Shown here: positions 40,729-47,150 of the stretch, in pieces
Position numbering within the stretch: position 1 is the first letter of the stretch
Layout: every line of letters starts with the position of its first letter
Origin: Desulfobacterales bacterium
Lineage (GTDB): Bacteria > Desulfobacterota > Desulfobacteria > Desulfobacterales > Desulfosalsimonadaceae
Assembly (NCBI GenBank): GCA_018399235.1
Contig: JAGYOX010000008.1
Location: 1-47,150, forward strand
DNA length: 47,150 nucleotides
Direction of reading: 5' to 3'
Made by a program: the position numbers and the translations under genes
Notes under the pieces: model-generated
The model's database searches: none
What the model was told of the DNA's origin: nothing
What the model saw: the letters and a program-made list of their open reading frames with translations, nothing else

Positions 40729-41208
40729 TTAATCGAACTCGTTGTCAAAATACTGCATGGATGTCTTCTTAAGCTCACGCCGGCTGAACAGCATAGTGTA
40801 AGCTACAATGCCGGTTTTTTCTGATATTTTCCGGGCAATTTCCCGGCATCCATCTTCATCTGACGCATGAACCATGGTGTATAAATTATACGGCCAGTCC
40901 GGAGCCGGATCACGTTGGTAACAATGGGTCACCTCATCATAGGCCGCGATCTGCTCTCCCACGGAATCGATTAAGGCTTCATCCACATGCCAGGCCACCA
41001 TGGCATTGGCATTAAAACCGGATTTCTGATGCCGCAGCGTGGCACCGAAGCGACGGATAACCCCTCTTTGATAAAGGTCTTTTAGAACTGAAATGACGGT
41101 CTCTTCGTCAACACCGATCATTTCAGCAATATCGCGATAGGGACGCGGGGCAACCGGGATATCCCCCTGAAGGGCCGCGATTACCTTTTTTTCCAGTTCG
41201 TTTGGCAT
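40729..41208 (-). CDS. ahbB: siroheme decarboxylase beta subunit (AhbB), Lrp-like
   Basis: A 159-residue Lrp/AsnC-fold protein. It matches AhbB, which with AhbA decarboxylates siroheme to didecarboxysiroheme in the alternative heme pathway of sulfate reducers. The visible signatures are RPYRDIAEMIGVDEETVI (HTH-like), RRFGATLRHQKSGFNANAMVAW, and RDPAPDWPYNLYTMVHA. No ahbA, ahbC or ahbD is adjacent; the partner downstream is a radical SAM gene of another type. It could in principle be an Lrp regulator, but the GFNANAM and WPYNLY segments point to AhbB. Confidence 0.85.
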   Translation of the reverse strand: MPNELEKKVIAALQGDIPVAPRPYRDIAEMIGVDEETVISVLKDLYQRGVIRRFGATLRHQKSGFNANAMVAWHVDEALIDSVGEQIAAYDEVTHCYQRDPAPDWPYNLYTMVHASDEDGCREIARKISEKTGIVAYTMLFSRRELKKTSMQYFDNEFD

Positions 41209-41219
41209 GGTATATATAA

Positions 41220-41254
41220 GGTTTAAGGTTCAAGGTTTAGGGTTTAGGGTAAAA
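41220..41254 (+). repeat. heptamer array, five units
   Basis: Units GGTTTAA, GGTTCAA, GGTTTAG, GGTTTAG and GGTAAAA in the gap between mtnA and ahbB, both on the minus strand. Confidence 0.85.
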
Positions 41255-41286
41255 GAAATAGTGCAATCAAGCAAATAGATTTGAAC

Positions 41287-42375
41287 TCACCTTTCGGGGA
41301 AAAGGCGGCGAATATCTTCTTCGGTGGCCTTACAGATGCCGCGCTCTGTAATAAACGCGGTCACCAATCGGGCCGGGGTGACATCAAAGGCATAGTTACC
41401 GGCCGGGCTGGACTCCGGCGTCAGCAGGTAATCGGCTTTACCTTTGAAGCCGGGCATATAACGCACTTCGTCCGGATCCCGCTGTTCGATTGGAATATCT
41501 GTCAAACCGTCGCTGATGGTCCAGTCAAAAGTGGACGAGGGCAGGGCCACATAAAATGGAATATCGTTATCTTTTGCCGCCAAGGCTTTAAGGTAGGTGC
41601 CGATCTTATTTGCGACATCGCCGGTATACGTCGTCCGGTCGGTTCCCACAATCACCATGTCTACAAAACCATGCTGCATCAGGTGACCGCCCGCATTGTC
41701 GACAATAACCGTATGTGGGACTCCCCGCTGCCCCAGCTCCCATGCGGTAAGCCGGGCCCCTTGGTTCAGCGGCCGGGTTTCATCCACCCAGACGTGAACA
41801 TTGAAGCCCTTATTAAAGGCCTCGTAAATCGGCGCAGTGGCGGTACCGTATTCGATGCAGGCAAGGCTTCCGGCATTGCAGTGGGTCAGTATGTTTACTG
41901 GCTCACCGGGTTTCTGCCCGGCAACCGGTTCAATCAGGGTCACGCCGTGACGGCCGATGGCCCGACAATTTTGGACCTCTTCCTCGGCAATTAGGGCGGC
42001 CTCACTCCGGGCCGCATCAATCCGGGCGGAGCCTTCCGAATGGGCCGTCACCTGTTTGATGCTCCGATCCACCGCCCAGGCCAAATTGACCGCCGTGGGT
42101 CGGGCCGCCTTGATTCGTTCGGCCTCATGGCAAATAAATGCATCATCGGCTACCGCGGTTCCAGCGTTTTTAAGGGCTATAAACACGGCATAAGCGCCGG
42201 TTGCCCCAATCAATGGGGCACCGCGAACAACCATCTCTGTGATCGCATAGATAGCATCATCGACCGTTGTTAATTCCAAAATCTCAATATGATAAGGCAG
42301 TTTCCGCTGATCGATCACCTTGACCCGGTCCAGCGTTTCATCCAGCCATATGGGGCGCATTGAGAATTCGTCCAT
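41287..42375 (-). CDS. mtnA: methylthioribose-1-phosphate isomerase
   Basis: A 362-residue enzyme of the methionine salvage pathway that isomerises 5-methylthioribose-1-phosphate to the ribulose form. Diagnostic segments: TTVDDAIYAITEMVVRGAPLIGATGAYAV, ILTHCNAGSLACIEYGTATAPI (with the catalytic Cys), VWVDETRPLNQGARLTAWEL, VDMVIVGTDRTTYTGDVANKIGTYLKA, and the C-terminal VTPARLVTAFITERG. I place the start at the ATG at 42375 since an AGGAA lies about ten bases before it; an upstream ATG at 42414 adds 13 residues and has no ribosome site. It diverges from the rhodanese gene. Confidence 0.9.
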   Translation of the reverse strand: MDEFSMRPIWLDETLDRVKVIDQRKLPYHIEILELTTVDDAIYAITEMVVRGAPLIGATGAYAVFIALKNAGTAVADDAFICHEAERIKAARPTAVNLAWAVDRSIKQVTAHSEGSARIDAARSEAALIAEEEVQNCRAIGRHGVTLIEPVAGQKPGEPVNILTHCNAGSLACIEYGTATAPIYEAFNKGFNVHVWVDETRPLNQGARLTAWELGQRGVPHTVIVDNAGGHLMQHGFVDMVIVGTDRTTYTGDVANKIGTYLKALAAKDNDIPFYVALPSSTFDWTISDGLTDIPIEQRDPDEVRYMPGFKGKADYLLTPESSPAGNYAFDVTPARLVTAFITERGICKATEEDIRRLFPER

Positions 42376-42484
42376 GTGATTACTATTCCTCATGAAAAGT
42401 TTTTGTCTTGACATGAAATATTTTTAAAGGTTTTAATTGTCAAACTATTTTGGAGTATTAGTTTTTAAAAATATGGAATAATAT

Positions 42485-42961
42485 ATGAAAATAACTTATC
42501 AAATCATAGCAATCATCAGCTTTGCCCTGATTGCCGGATTCGGTTTCAATGCCGTCCGCAGTGACGGGATACTTTTATATTGCCAATGGTGTATCGAATC
42601 CCAGGCCGATGCGGCAACGAGCAATCCGCTAAGAATCTCCCTGAAAAATGCGGCGGATCTATATATAAAGGATAAGGCGATATTCATTGACGCCCGGCCC
42701 GTATCCGCCTATACATCCGGCCATATTAAAGGGGCGCTCAATCTTCCTTGGGCGGAGGCTGAAGAAATGTGTTTTAAAATTTTACAAGACGTTCCGATGG
42801 ATAAACACATTGTGACCTATTGTGACGGAGAATCATGTGAACTGTGTGATTTTCTAGCCTCATTCCTAAAAGATCTCGGCTATATAAATGTAAAATCGCT
42901 GCACAATGGATGGAGCCGTTGGAAGGAAAACGGATTGCCGCAGGCATATCCTAGAGGATAA
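42485..42961 (+). CDS. membrane-anchored rhodanese-like protein
   Basis: A 158-residue protein. A hydrophobic N-terminal segment (residues 4-22) would anchor it outside the cytoplasm. A CQWC pair follows (C33, C36). The rhodanese fold (about 48-150) carries FIDARPVSAYTSGHIKGALNLP and the active-site loop C113-D-G-E-S-C118, with C121 nearby. It may move sulfur or act as a thiol carrier. It lies 11 bases before a CDF-MauE fusion gene, and MauE/DoxX partners are often found with rhodaneses. Confidence 0.87.
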   Translation: MKITYQIIAIISFALIAGFGFNAVRSDGILLYCQWCIESQADAATSNPLRISLKNAADLYIKDKAIFIDARPVSAYTSGHIKGALNLPWAEAEEMCFKILQDVPMDKHIVTYCDGESCELCDFLASFLKDLGYINVKSLHNGWSRWKENGLPQAYPRG

Positions 42962-42972
42962 TTCAGTAACAA

Positions 42973-44388
42973 ATGGCTGAAGATCATCCCCACAAATCCT
43001 TTGATAACCGTGGCCCCCGGCTACTGATCACTCTATCAATCAATTTTGTCATACCGTTGGCCCAGATTATGGGCGGTCTTTATTCCAACAGCATTGCCCT
43101 GATTTCAGATGCGGTGCACAATTTCAGCGATTTTGTTGCCATCCTTATATCCTATATAGCCTATCGCATTGGCCGCAAGGGGGTATCGGAAAGGCATACG
43201 TTCGGCCTCCAGCGGGCCGAGATCATCGGTGCCCTGCTGAATGTCATCATCCTGACCTGCGCGGTTGTCTTCATTGTCTATGAAGCTGTCAATCGGTTCT
43301 TTCACCCGGAGGCGGTTTCCGGCCTGATCGTGATGGCGCTTGCGGGAGTGGGGATTATCGGCAACGGGATATCCGCATGGATACTCCACCGGGATGCAGG
43401 CCACAATCTAAATATCCGGGGCGCGTTTCTTCATATGCTGGGCGATTTTCTGACCTCTCTCGTGGTTCTGGCAAACGGGGCCGTGCTTTTAATTAAACCC
43501 TGGTACTGGCTTGATCCCCTGCTATCGCTTCTGATCTCAGCATTTATACTTAAAAATGCCTGGACAGTCGTAAAGGAGTCGGTAGCCATTCTAATGAATG
43601 CCGTCCCAAAAAACCTGGATCTTCCAAAAGTGCAGGAGTTTCTGGAAAACCGGCCGGAAATCCGTTCAGCCCACTACTTGCATGCCTGGCACGTGGGCGA
43701 TTGCGGCATCGCATTTACATGCCATCTGACGGTAGACGATCAAATGGTCAGTGAAACCGAAAACCTTGCACAAAAGCTCCGGCATAAATTATTTCACCGT
43801 TTTGGGATCGACCATCCGGTTTTTCAGTTTGAAACCACCGTGTGCGGAAATGCCACCATGCTTTGCGAGATTTCCGATGCGCAAATGTCCGAAGCAACGG
43901 ACGCTGCTTCGGCTACCGAATCAGGTATAACCGATTTTTACTCAAAAATAAATGGTTGGGCATTTATCGGACTACGGATCATTGTCGGCGGAGTTTTCAT
44001 TTTTGCTGCAATTCCCAAAATAATAGAACCGGAGGTATTTGCCGAAACTGTTTTAAACTATCAGATACTGCCTGAACTTCTGGTTAACCCGGTTGCTATT
44101 GTTCTGCCATGGCTGGAATTGATCACCGGTTCCTTTATCGTTCTAGGCATATGGCTGGAGGGTTCGCTGATTGTTTACAATCTGCTTTTGATCGCCTTTA
44201 TCAGCATCCTTATATATAATACTGCCCGGGGTCTGGATATCCATTGCGGATGTTTCTCCCACGAACCCGGCGATATTATTAATATGGGCACAATTATCCG
44301 GGACACATTGATTTTAATTCCTTCCGCCTATCTTCTCATTCGCGTTTTCTCCAAATCTGCAAATCAAACAGATAACCCAGACCACTAG
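42973..44388 (+). CDS. CDF zinc-type transporter fused to MauE-like domain
   Basis: A 471-residue membrane protein. Residues 15-300 are a cation diffusion facilitator: metal-site candidates D46, N50, D53 (ALISDAVHNFSD), H154 and D158 (FLHMLGDFLTS), with the cytoplasmic domain around 210-300. Residues 329-460 are a second four-helix unit with an HCGCFSHEP segment (C425, C427), as in MauE/DoxX-like proteins. A linker (about 305-325) joins them. The CDF half would export Zn2+, Cd2+ or Co2+. The MauE half may handle thiols with the upstream rhodanese. The in-frame reading is continuous, so this is a true fusion unless there is an assembly error. Confidence 0.87.
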   Translation: MAEDHPHKSFDNRGPRLLITLSINFVIPLAQIMGGLYSNSIALISDAVHNFSDFVAILISYIAYRIGRKGVSERHTFGLQRAEIIGALLNVIILTCAVVFIVYEAVNRFFHPEAVSGLIVMALAGVGIIGNGISAWILHRDAGHNLNIRGAFLHMLGDFLTSLVVLANGAVLLIKPWYWLDPLLSLLISAFILKNAWTVVKESVAILMNAVPKNLDLPKVQEFLENRPEIRSAHYLHAWHVGDCGIAFTCHLTVDDQMVSETENLAQKLRHKLFHRFGIDHPVFQFETTVCGNATMLCEISDAQMSEATDAASATESGITDFYSKINGWAFIGLRIIVGGVFIFAAIPKIIEPEVFAETVLNYQILPELLVNPVAIVLPWLELITGSFIVLGIWLEGSLIVYNLLLIAFISILIYNTARGLDIHCGCFSHEPGDIINMGTIIRDTLILIPSAYLLIRVFSKSANQTDNPDH

Positions 44389-44780
44389 CCATTTTCCTAT
44401 CCACGGGCATATACACGGTTAGTCTTCATGTAAAAAGCGATTTATTCCGCTGGCGCGGCATTTTTGGAGAAAGGAAGCCATTAAAAAAAAGCCCTGATAG
44501 CATTTGATGCCATCAGGGCTAAATATATATAAACCCGCAGTTTAAGCAGGCGGGATTCATCAGTTTGAAAATGCGTTAATAAAAAAAAGATAAATCCCTG
44601 TCAAGTAAAATTCTCACATATATAAAATTTATTTGTAATTTGGAATTTACTTGCGAATTTTAGACCGGCCACTTAAACTTTAATCCTTGAGCTCCTCTGC
44701 CATCTAATCGACACACAATTTTAGTAGTTATAGGTTGTCCGCATAACTGTAAAGGGTAAACATTCCGGAGCCAATCTAAA
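44389..44780. other. spacer with terminator hairpin
   Basis: No gene. It holds a minus-strand terminator hairpin (44482-44520) and AT-rich low-complexity sequence (about 44575-44665). A CCGGAG at 44765-44770 precedes the next start. Confidence 0.6.
44482..44520 (-). terminator. strong intrinsic terminator on the minus strand
   Basis: AGCCCTGAT ... ATCAGGGCT stem (44490-44498 with 44512-44520) continued by an inner GCAT/ATGC stem. Read on the minus strand it is fully paired, including one G-U, and is followed by eight T. On the plus strand it has an A-C mismatch and no T run, so it is not an ideal terminator for the CDF gene. Confidence 0.75.
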
Positions 44781-45827
44781 TTGAGTGACTTTGACCGCAT
44801 ATTTCAACTCCTAAAAGAAAATGAGGCTATCCTTCGAAAGTTTCATTTGCTGGAATCTAAAATTCTCGCCATTTTGAATTTAAAAGATTTCTTTGAAAGC
44901 CTGTTGACTGAAATGATGTCCATATTCCGGATGCCTTATGTTTGGATGACGGTTATTAAAAACAGTAAACTGGCGGAGATAATCAGCTGGGTGGAAAACT
45001 CTGACACAATCGAACAACGAATTAATTTCATTGATAAAAATGAGTTTATGCGCTTCTTTAATAGCTTTTCTAAACCCCTTTTGTCAAATTCTGATCTCAG
45101 GACTTATCATGCGTTTTTCTCAGACGGTAAAATTTATCCGATTCGATCAATAGCCCTTGCCCCGGTATTTATCGATGGTGAAATCGTCGGAACGCTCAAC
45201 CAGGGAGATATTGAGCCGAGCAGGTTTGAAGCGAACATGGATACCTCTTTGCTCGAACAGCTGATGGTTAAAATATCCCTTTGTCTATCAAATGTCCTGG
45301 CCCATGAAAAAATTCAATTTTTCGCCTACCATGACCCATTGACCGAACTTTTAAACAGGCGCGCCTTTGAGACTGAATTTCAACGTGAATTCAGCAGAGT
45401 CCAAAGACACAAGCTACGCCTCAGCCTGGTGTTCTCAGATTTGGATGATTTCAAGCGTATTAATGATCTGTATGGCCATGAAGCCGGGGACAAGGCCCTG
45501 AAGTACATCGCGGATACGATAAAATTGCTCAGCAGAAAAGAAGATATCATTTCCCGCTTTGCCGGCGATGAATTTGTTATTCTGCTTCCTGAAACGCCTT
45601 CGGACAAGGCCGAAAACCTCATGACTCGAATAAAAACGCATCTTGATAGCCATCCTTTGGAAACAGATTCAGGGAAATTGTACCTTAGCCTGAGCAATGG
45701 CATCGCTTCAACCGAGGATTCTGATTTTACACAACCGGAGCAGCTGCTTAAAGCAGCGGATAAACAGCTGTATGCCGTAAAATCAGTAAAAAAATCCGAA
45801 GAGGCTCGGGCAAAAGGCTTTATTTGA
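44781..45827 (+). CDS. cytoplasmic GGDEF protein with DUF484/GAF-like domain
   Basis: A 348-residue protein. N-terminal DUF484/GAF-like sensor (about residues 5-165), then a GGDEF domain (about 180-335). The signature is RFAGDEFVILL, so the first Gly of GGDEF is Ala; the site is still often active in such variants. FSDLDDFKRINDLYGHEAGD precedes it. The start is a TTG with CCGGAG ten bases upstream. The product would be c-di-GMP if active. It overlaps trmO by eight bases, end to end. Confidence 0.88.
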   Translation: MSDFDRIFQLLKENEAILRKFHLLESKILAILNLKDFFESLLTEMMSIFRMPYVWMTVIKNSKLAEIISWVENSDTIEQRINFIDKNEFMRFFNSFSKPLLSNSDLRTYHAFFSDGKIYPIRSIALAPVFIDGEIVGTLNQGDIEPSRFEANMDTSLLEQLMVKISLCLSNVLAHEKIQFFAYHDPLTELLNRRAFETEFQREFSRVQRHKLRLSLVFSDLDDFKRINDLYGHEAGDKALKYIADTIKLLSRKEDIISRFAGDEFVILLPETPSDKAENLMTRIKTHLDSHPLETDSGKLYLSLSNGIASTEDSDFTQPEQLLKAADKQLYAVKSVKKSEEARAKGFI

Positions 45828-46299
45828 ATCGAGCATCGGATTTTCGGTCGGACAGTCTTTTTTGGGTTTTCTCAAGCCAGCCGGTTCGAACCTTACCCTT
45901 AGCGTCAAATTGTGGGGCAAATGGCTTAATATCCAAAAGGGGAGTGCCATCGAGAATATCGACATTCCCAAGATATAGCACCCCCTCTTCGATTTTTTCC
46001 AACCGGACGACCGAAAGGCCGATCGGATTGGGCCGCTTAGGCGCCCGAGTGGCAAATAAGCCTCGAATCTCCGAATCCATGAAGGGAACAATTTCCAGGT
46101 TGAAGCCATTACTTCGGTGAAAGTGATATAATAAATAAATATGTGAAAAACCTTCCAGATCCTTGAGGCCTGCTTGATAGGGACTGAAAATCTCAGCCGT
46201 GCCCTTTACGTCAGTGGCGTTTGCCGGTTGGATGGGCATGCCATCAAGCTTCGTAAATGGGGAATGAATAATTCCGATGGGTTCAAATTCGATCTTCAT
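45820..46299 (-). CDS. trmO: tRNA (N6-threonylcarbamoyladenosine(37)-N6)-methyltransferase TrmO
   Basis: A 159-residue YaeB/TsaA-family SAM-dependent methyltransferase, which methylates t6A37 of tRNAs. The N-terminal FEPIGIIHSPFTKL, the IYLLYHFHRS segment, and the conserved RAPKRPNPIGLSVVRLEKI and ILDGTPLLDIKPFAPQFD are all present. Only a weak ribosome site precedes the ATG. A T-ending hairpin lies 8 to 42 bases upstream on the same strand, unusually close to the start codon. The gene converges with the GGDEF gene with an eight-base overlap. Confidence 0.9.
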   Translation of the reverse strand: MKIEFEPIGIIHSPFTKLDGMPIQPANATDVKGTAEIFSPYQAGLKDLEGFSHIYLLYHFHRSNGFNLEIVPFMDSEIRGLFATRAPKRPNPIGLSVVRLEKIEEGVLYLGNVDILDGTPLLDIKPFAPQFDAKGKVRTGWLEKTQKRLSDRKSDARFK

Positions 46300-46307
46300 C
46301 TGCTATC

Positions 46308-46341
46308 AAAAAAGGCCCAACCGCTTTACCGATTGAGCCTT
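46308..46341 (-). terminator. hairpin with T run just before trmO
   Basis: On the minus strand AAGGCTCAATCGG pairs with CGGTTGGGCCTT, with two G-U pairs, then six T. It ends only eight bases before the trmO ATG. It could be an attenuator, or the end of an upstream minus-strand transcript. The plus strand also has T6 after it, so it may work both ways. Confidence 0.55.
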
Positions 46342-46460
46342 GATTTTTTGGCACCACGGCACAATCATATAATCAAACCATTTATAAGGCGTGCCTTTTT
46401 CAGCACCATAATAGAAATCGAACCCGTCAATATATATGTATGTTCTCATGATCCTTTTAT

Positions 46461-46489
46461 GAAAAAGCAGGGGCCACCGAAGTGACCCC
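46461..46489 (-). terminator. GGGGTCAC-TTCG-GTGGCCCC hairpin with T5
   Basis: Eight-base stem closed by a UUCG tetraloop on the minus strand, followed by TGC and five T. It has the classic layout of a terminator but no recognised gene ends here on this strand. Confidence 0.5.
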
Positions 46490-46555
46490 GCACCCTGGGT
46501 CGAAACCGCAGGGGTAGTTAATTTTTAATAAAAAAAATAGAAAGTTCTTCGGCCA

Positions 46556-46750
46556 GTGTCAAGGAAAATTCCTGTATTTGTTTTTTTTGCAATGATCTTG
46601 ATCAGTGGCATTTTACAACCGGCTATGTGTAACGAAAAATTTTGCTTGAGAGCAAATTATAACTATATTTCAAGGCACGTAACTGTTTTTCTTGTTGAGA
46701 CAGGAGTGCTCAGCCACCAGAGTGTAATTGATTTTCTTGACTTATGCTAA
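46556..46750 (+). CDS. possible small exported peptide, doubtful
   Basis: A 64-codon ORF with a GTG start. The first 25 residues (MSRKIPVFVFFAMILISGILQ...) look like a signal peptide ending in a Cys, which is the only support. No ribosome site precedes it and the rest has no recognised match. It lies in the gap before the Fic gene. Confidence 0.22.
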   Translation: MSRKIPVFVFFAMILISGILQPAMCNEKFCLRANYNYISRHVTVFLVETGVLSHQSVIDFLDLC

Positions 46751-46797
46751 AATATAACGATAATTCTTGTATGGTAATCGTTTTTTTGGAGAAAACC

Positions 46798-47150
46798 ATG
46801 ATTGGAGACGAACAGGATAAATCGATAGACCGAACCGCAGGGTATGCGGCGCTTATCGAGCGGTACAACCTCGATGTTATGCCGAACTGGCACAAGTCCC
46901 TGGTGACTACCAGCGGAATCCACCGGATCGATTTGAGCGGAGGCATAGTTGAGGAGGTATATCCACCCAAGTACTGGCCAGGGGACACGCTTGGCGACCA
47001 TCTTGAATTTGCGCTCAAGTATGACGGGACAAACCTCGCCATCCTCAGCATCTTGTTTCAGAAGATTGAGGAGGAAGACCTCTTAATTTATGTTCGTTCC
47101 AAACCGACCGGAAAGTATGCCAGGCGATTGTGGTTCCTGTACGAATTCCA
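46798..47150 (+). CDS. Fic family protein, N-terminal part (runs off the window)
   Basis: The first 117 codons of a gene truncated by the window edge. TGGAGA lies six bases before the ATG. The sequence (DVMPNWHKSLVTT, GIHRIDLSGG, PKYWPGDTLGDHLEFALKYDG, and SKPTGKYARRLWFLYEF) resembles the N-terminal region of large Fic proteins, where it precedes the AMPylating HPFxxGNGR domain, which is outside the window. Fic proteins modify other proteins or act as toxins, and this one may be toxin-linked. The identification is from memory of the YARRLWFLYEF type and is not certain. Confidence 0.65.
   Translation, partial: MIGDEQDKSIDRTAGYAALIERYNLDVMPNWHKSLVTTSGIHRIDLSGGIVEEVYPPKYWPGDTLGDHLEFALKYDGTNLAILSILFQKIEEEDLLIYVRSKPTGKYARRLWFLYEF

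Larger units (their letters stand above)
46300..46797. other. spacer with two minus-strand hairpins
   Basis: It contains two terminator-like hairpins on the minus strand (46308-46341 and 46461-46489) with no gene between them, and a doubtful 64-codon ORF (46556-46750). Palindromic CCCTG...CAGGG sequence follows at about 46493-46514. Confidence 0.6.

Noticed and set aside
41281-41994. A 237-codon plus-strand ORF opposite mtnA
   Set aside because: The minus strand encodes an unmistakable MtnA; the plus frame is a shadow.
46493-46514. A tRNA-like GGTCGAAACC segment
   Set aside because: There is no acceptor stem, anticodon arm or correct T-loop around it.

Overview
The window looks like a chromosomal piece of a Desulfobacterota (Desulfobacterales-like) bacterium. 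This is inferred from gene content, not from a marker gene. The signs are an AhbB-type siroheme decarboxylase, several radical SAM proteins, a DUF169/molybdopterin oxidoreductase pair, acyl-CoA enzymes with an Etf subunit, Gly-rich CFI-tailed secreted proteins, and intergenic spacers filled with heptamer and palindromic repeats. No rRNA, tRNA, CRISPR array or intact insertion sequence was recognised.

Layout. 1-2957: DUF169 protein and molybdopterin oxidoreductase. 2958-4810: AT-rich accessory islet with a small orphan ORF, an ORF6N protein lacking a normal start, and an RHH/RelE-type toxin-antitoxin pair. 4944-10795: UbiA prenyltransferase facing an opposite-strand run of an enoyl-reductase-like protein, inositol-1-phosphate synthase, a TIM-barrel isomerase, UbiG and UbiE. 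10931-13437: cyanide-insensitive-type cytochrome bd oxidase with a 42-residue DUF2474-like subunit. 13922-15804: rubrerythrin and an FAD oxidoreductase. 15922-18190: small hypothetical, DUF1848 protein and tRNA-dihydrouridine synthase. 18194-23910: enoyl-CoA hydratase, pyrE, then an ACAD10/11-like acyl-CoA dehydrogenase, TetR regulator and kinase operon diverging from an orphan etfB. 23907-25291: membrane GGDEF cyclase and a broken HD-GYP remnant. 25456-27387: queF and pncB. 27450-33963: two large secreted proteins, a GLUG/LamG protein and a C25 gingipain-like peptidase. 34335-42375: acyl-CoA ligase, radical SAM protein, transketolase, second radical SAM protein, ahbB and mtnA. 42485-44388: rhodanese and a CDF-MauE fusion. 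44781-47150: GGDEF cyclase, trmO and the start of a Fic-family gene.

How they fit together. Two themes stand out. One is quinone and oxygen handling: ubiA/ubiE/ubiG homologues beside a bd oxidase and a rubrerythrin. It raises the possibility of a high-potential or otherwise unusual prenylated quinone, or a cyclitol-derived lipid, since inositol-1-phosphate synthase and a TIM-barrel isomerase are in the same run. The other is acyl-CoA catabolism: a split ACAD10/11-like pair (kinase plus dehydrogenase) under a TetR regulator suggests 4-hydroxyacyl-CoA processing.

The spacers carry three 88-bp twin-hairpin elements, seven-base repeat arrays at six places, and two copies of another palindromic repeat. 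These often occur together as composite modules, and one abuts a truncated gene.
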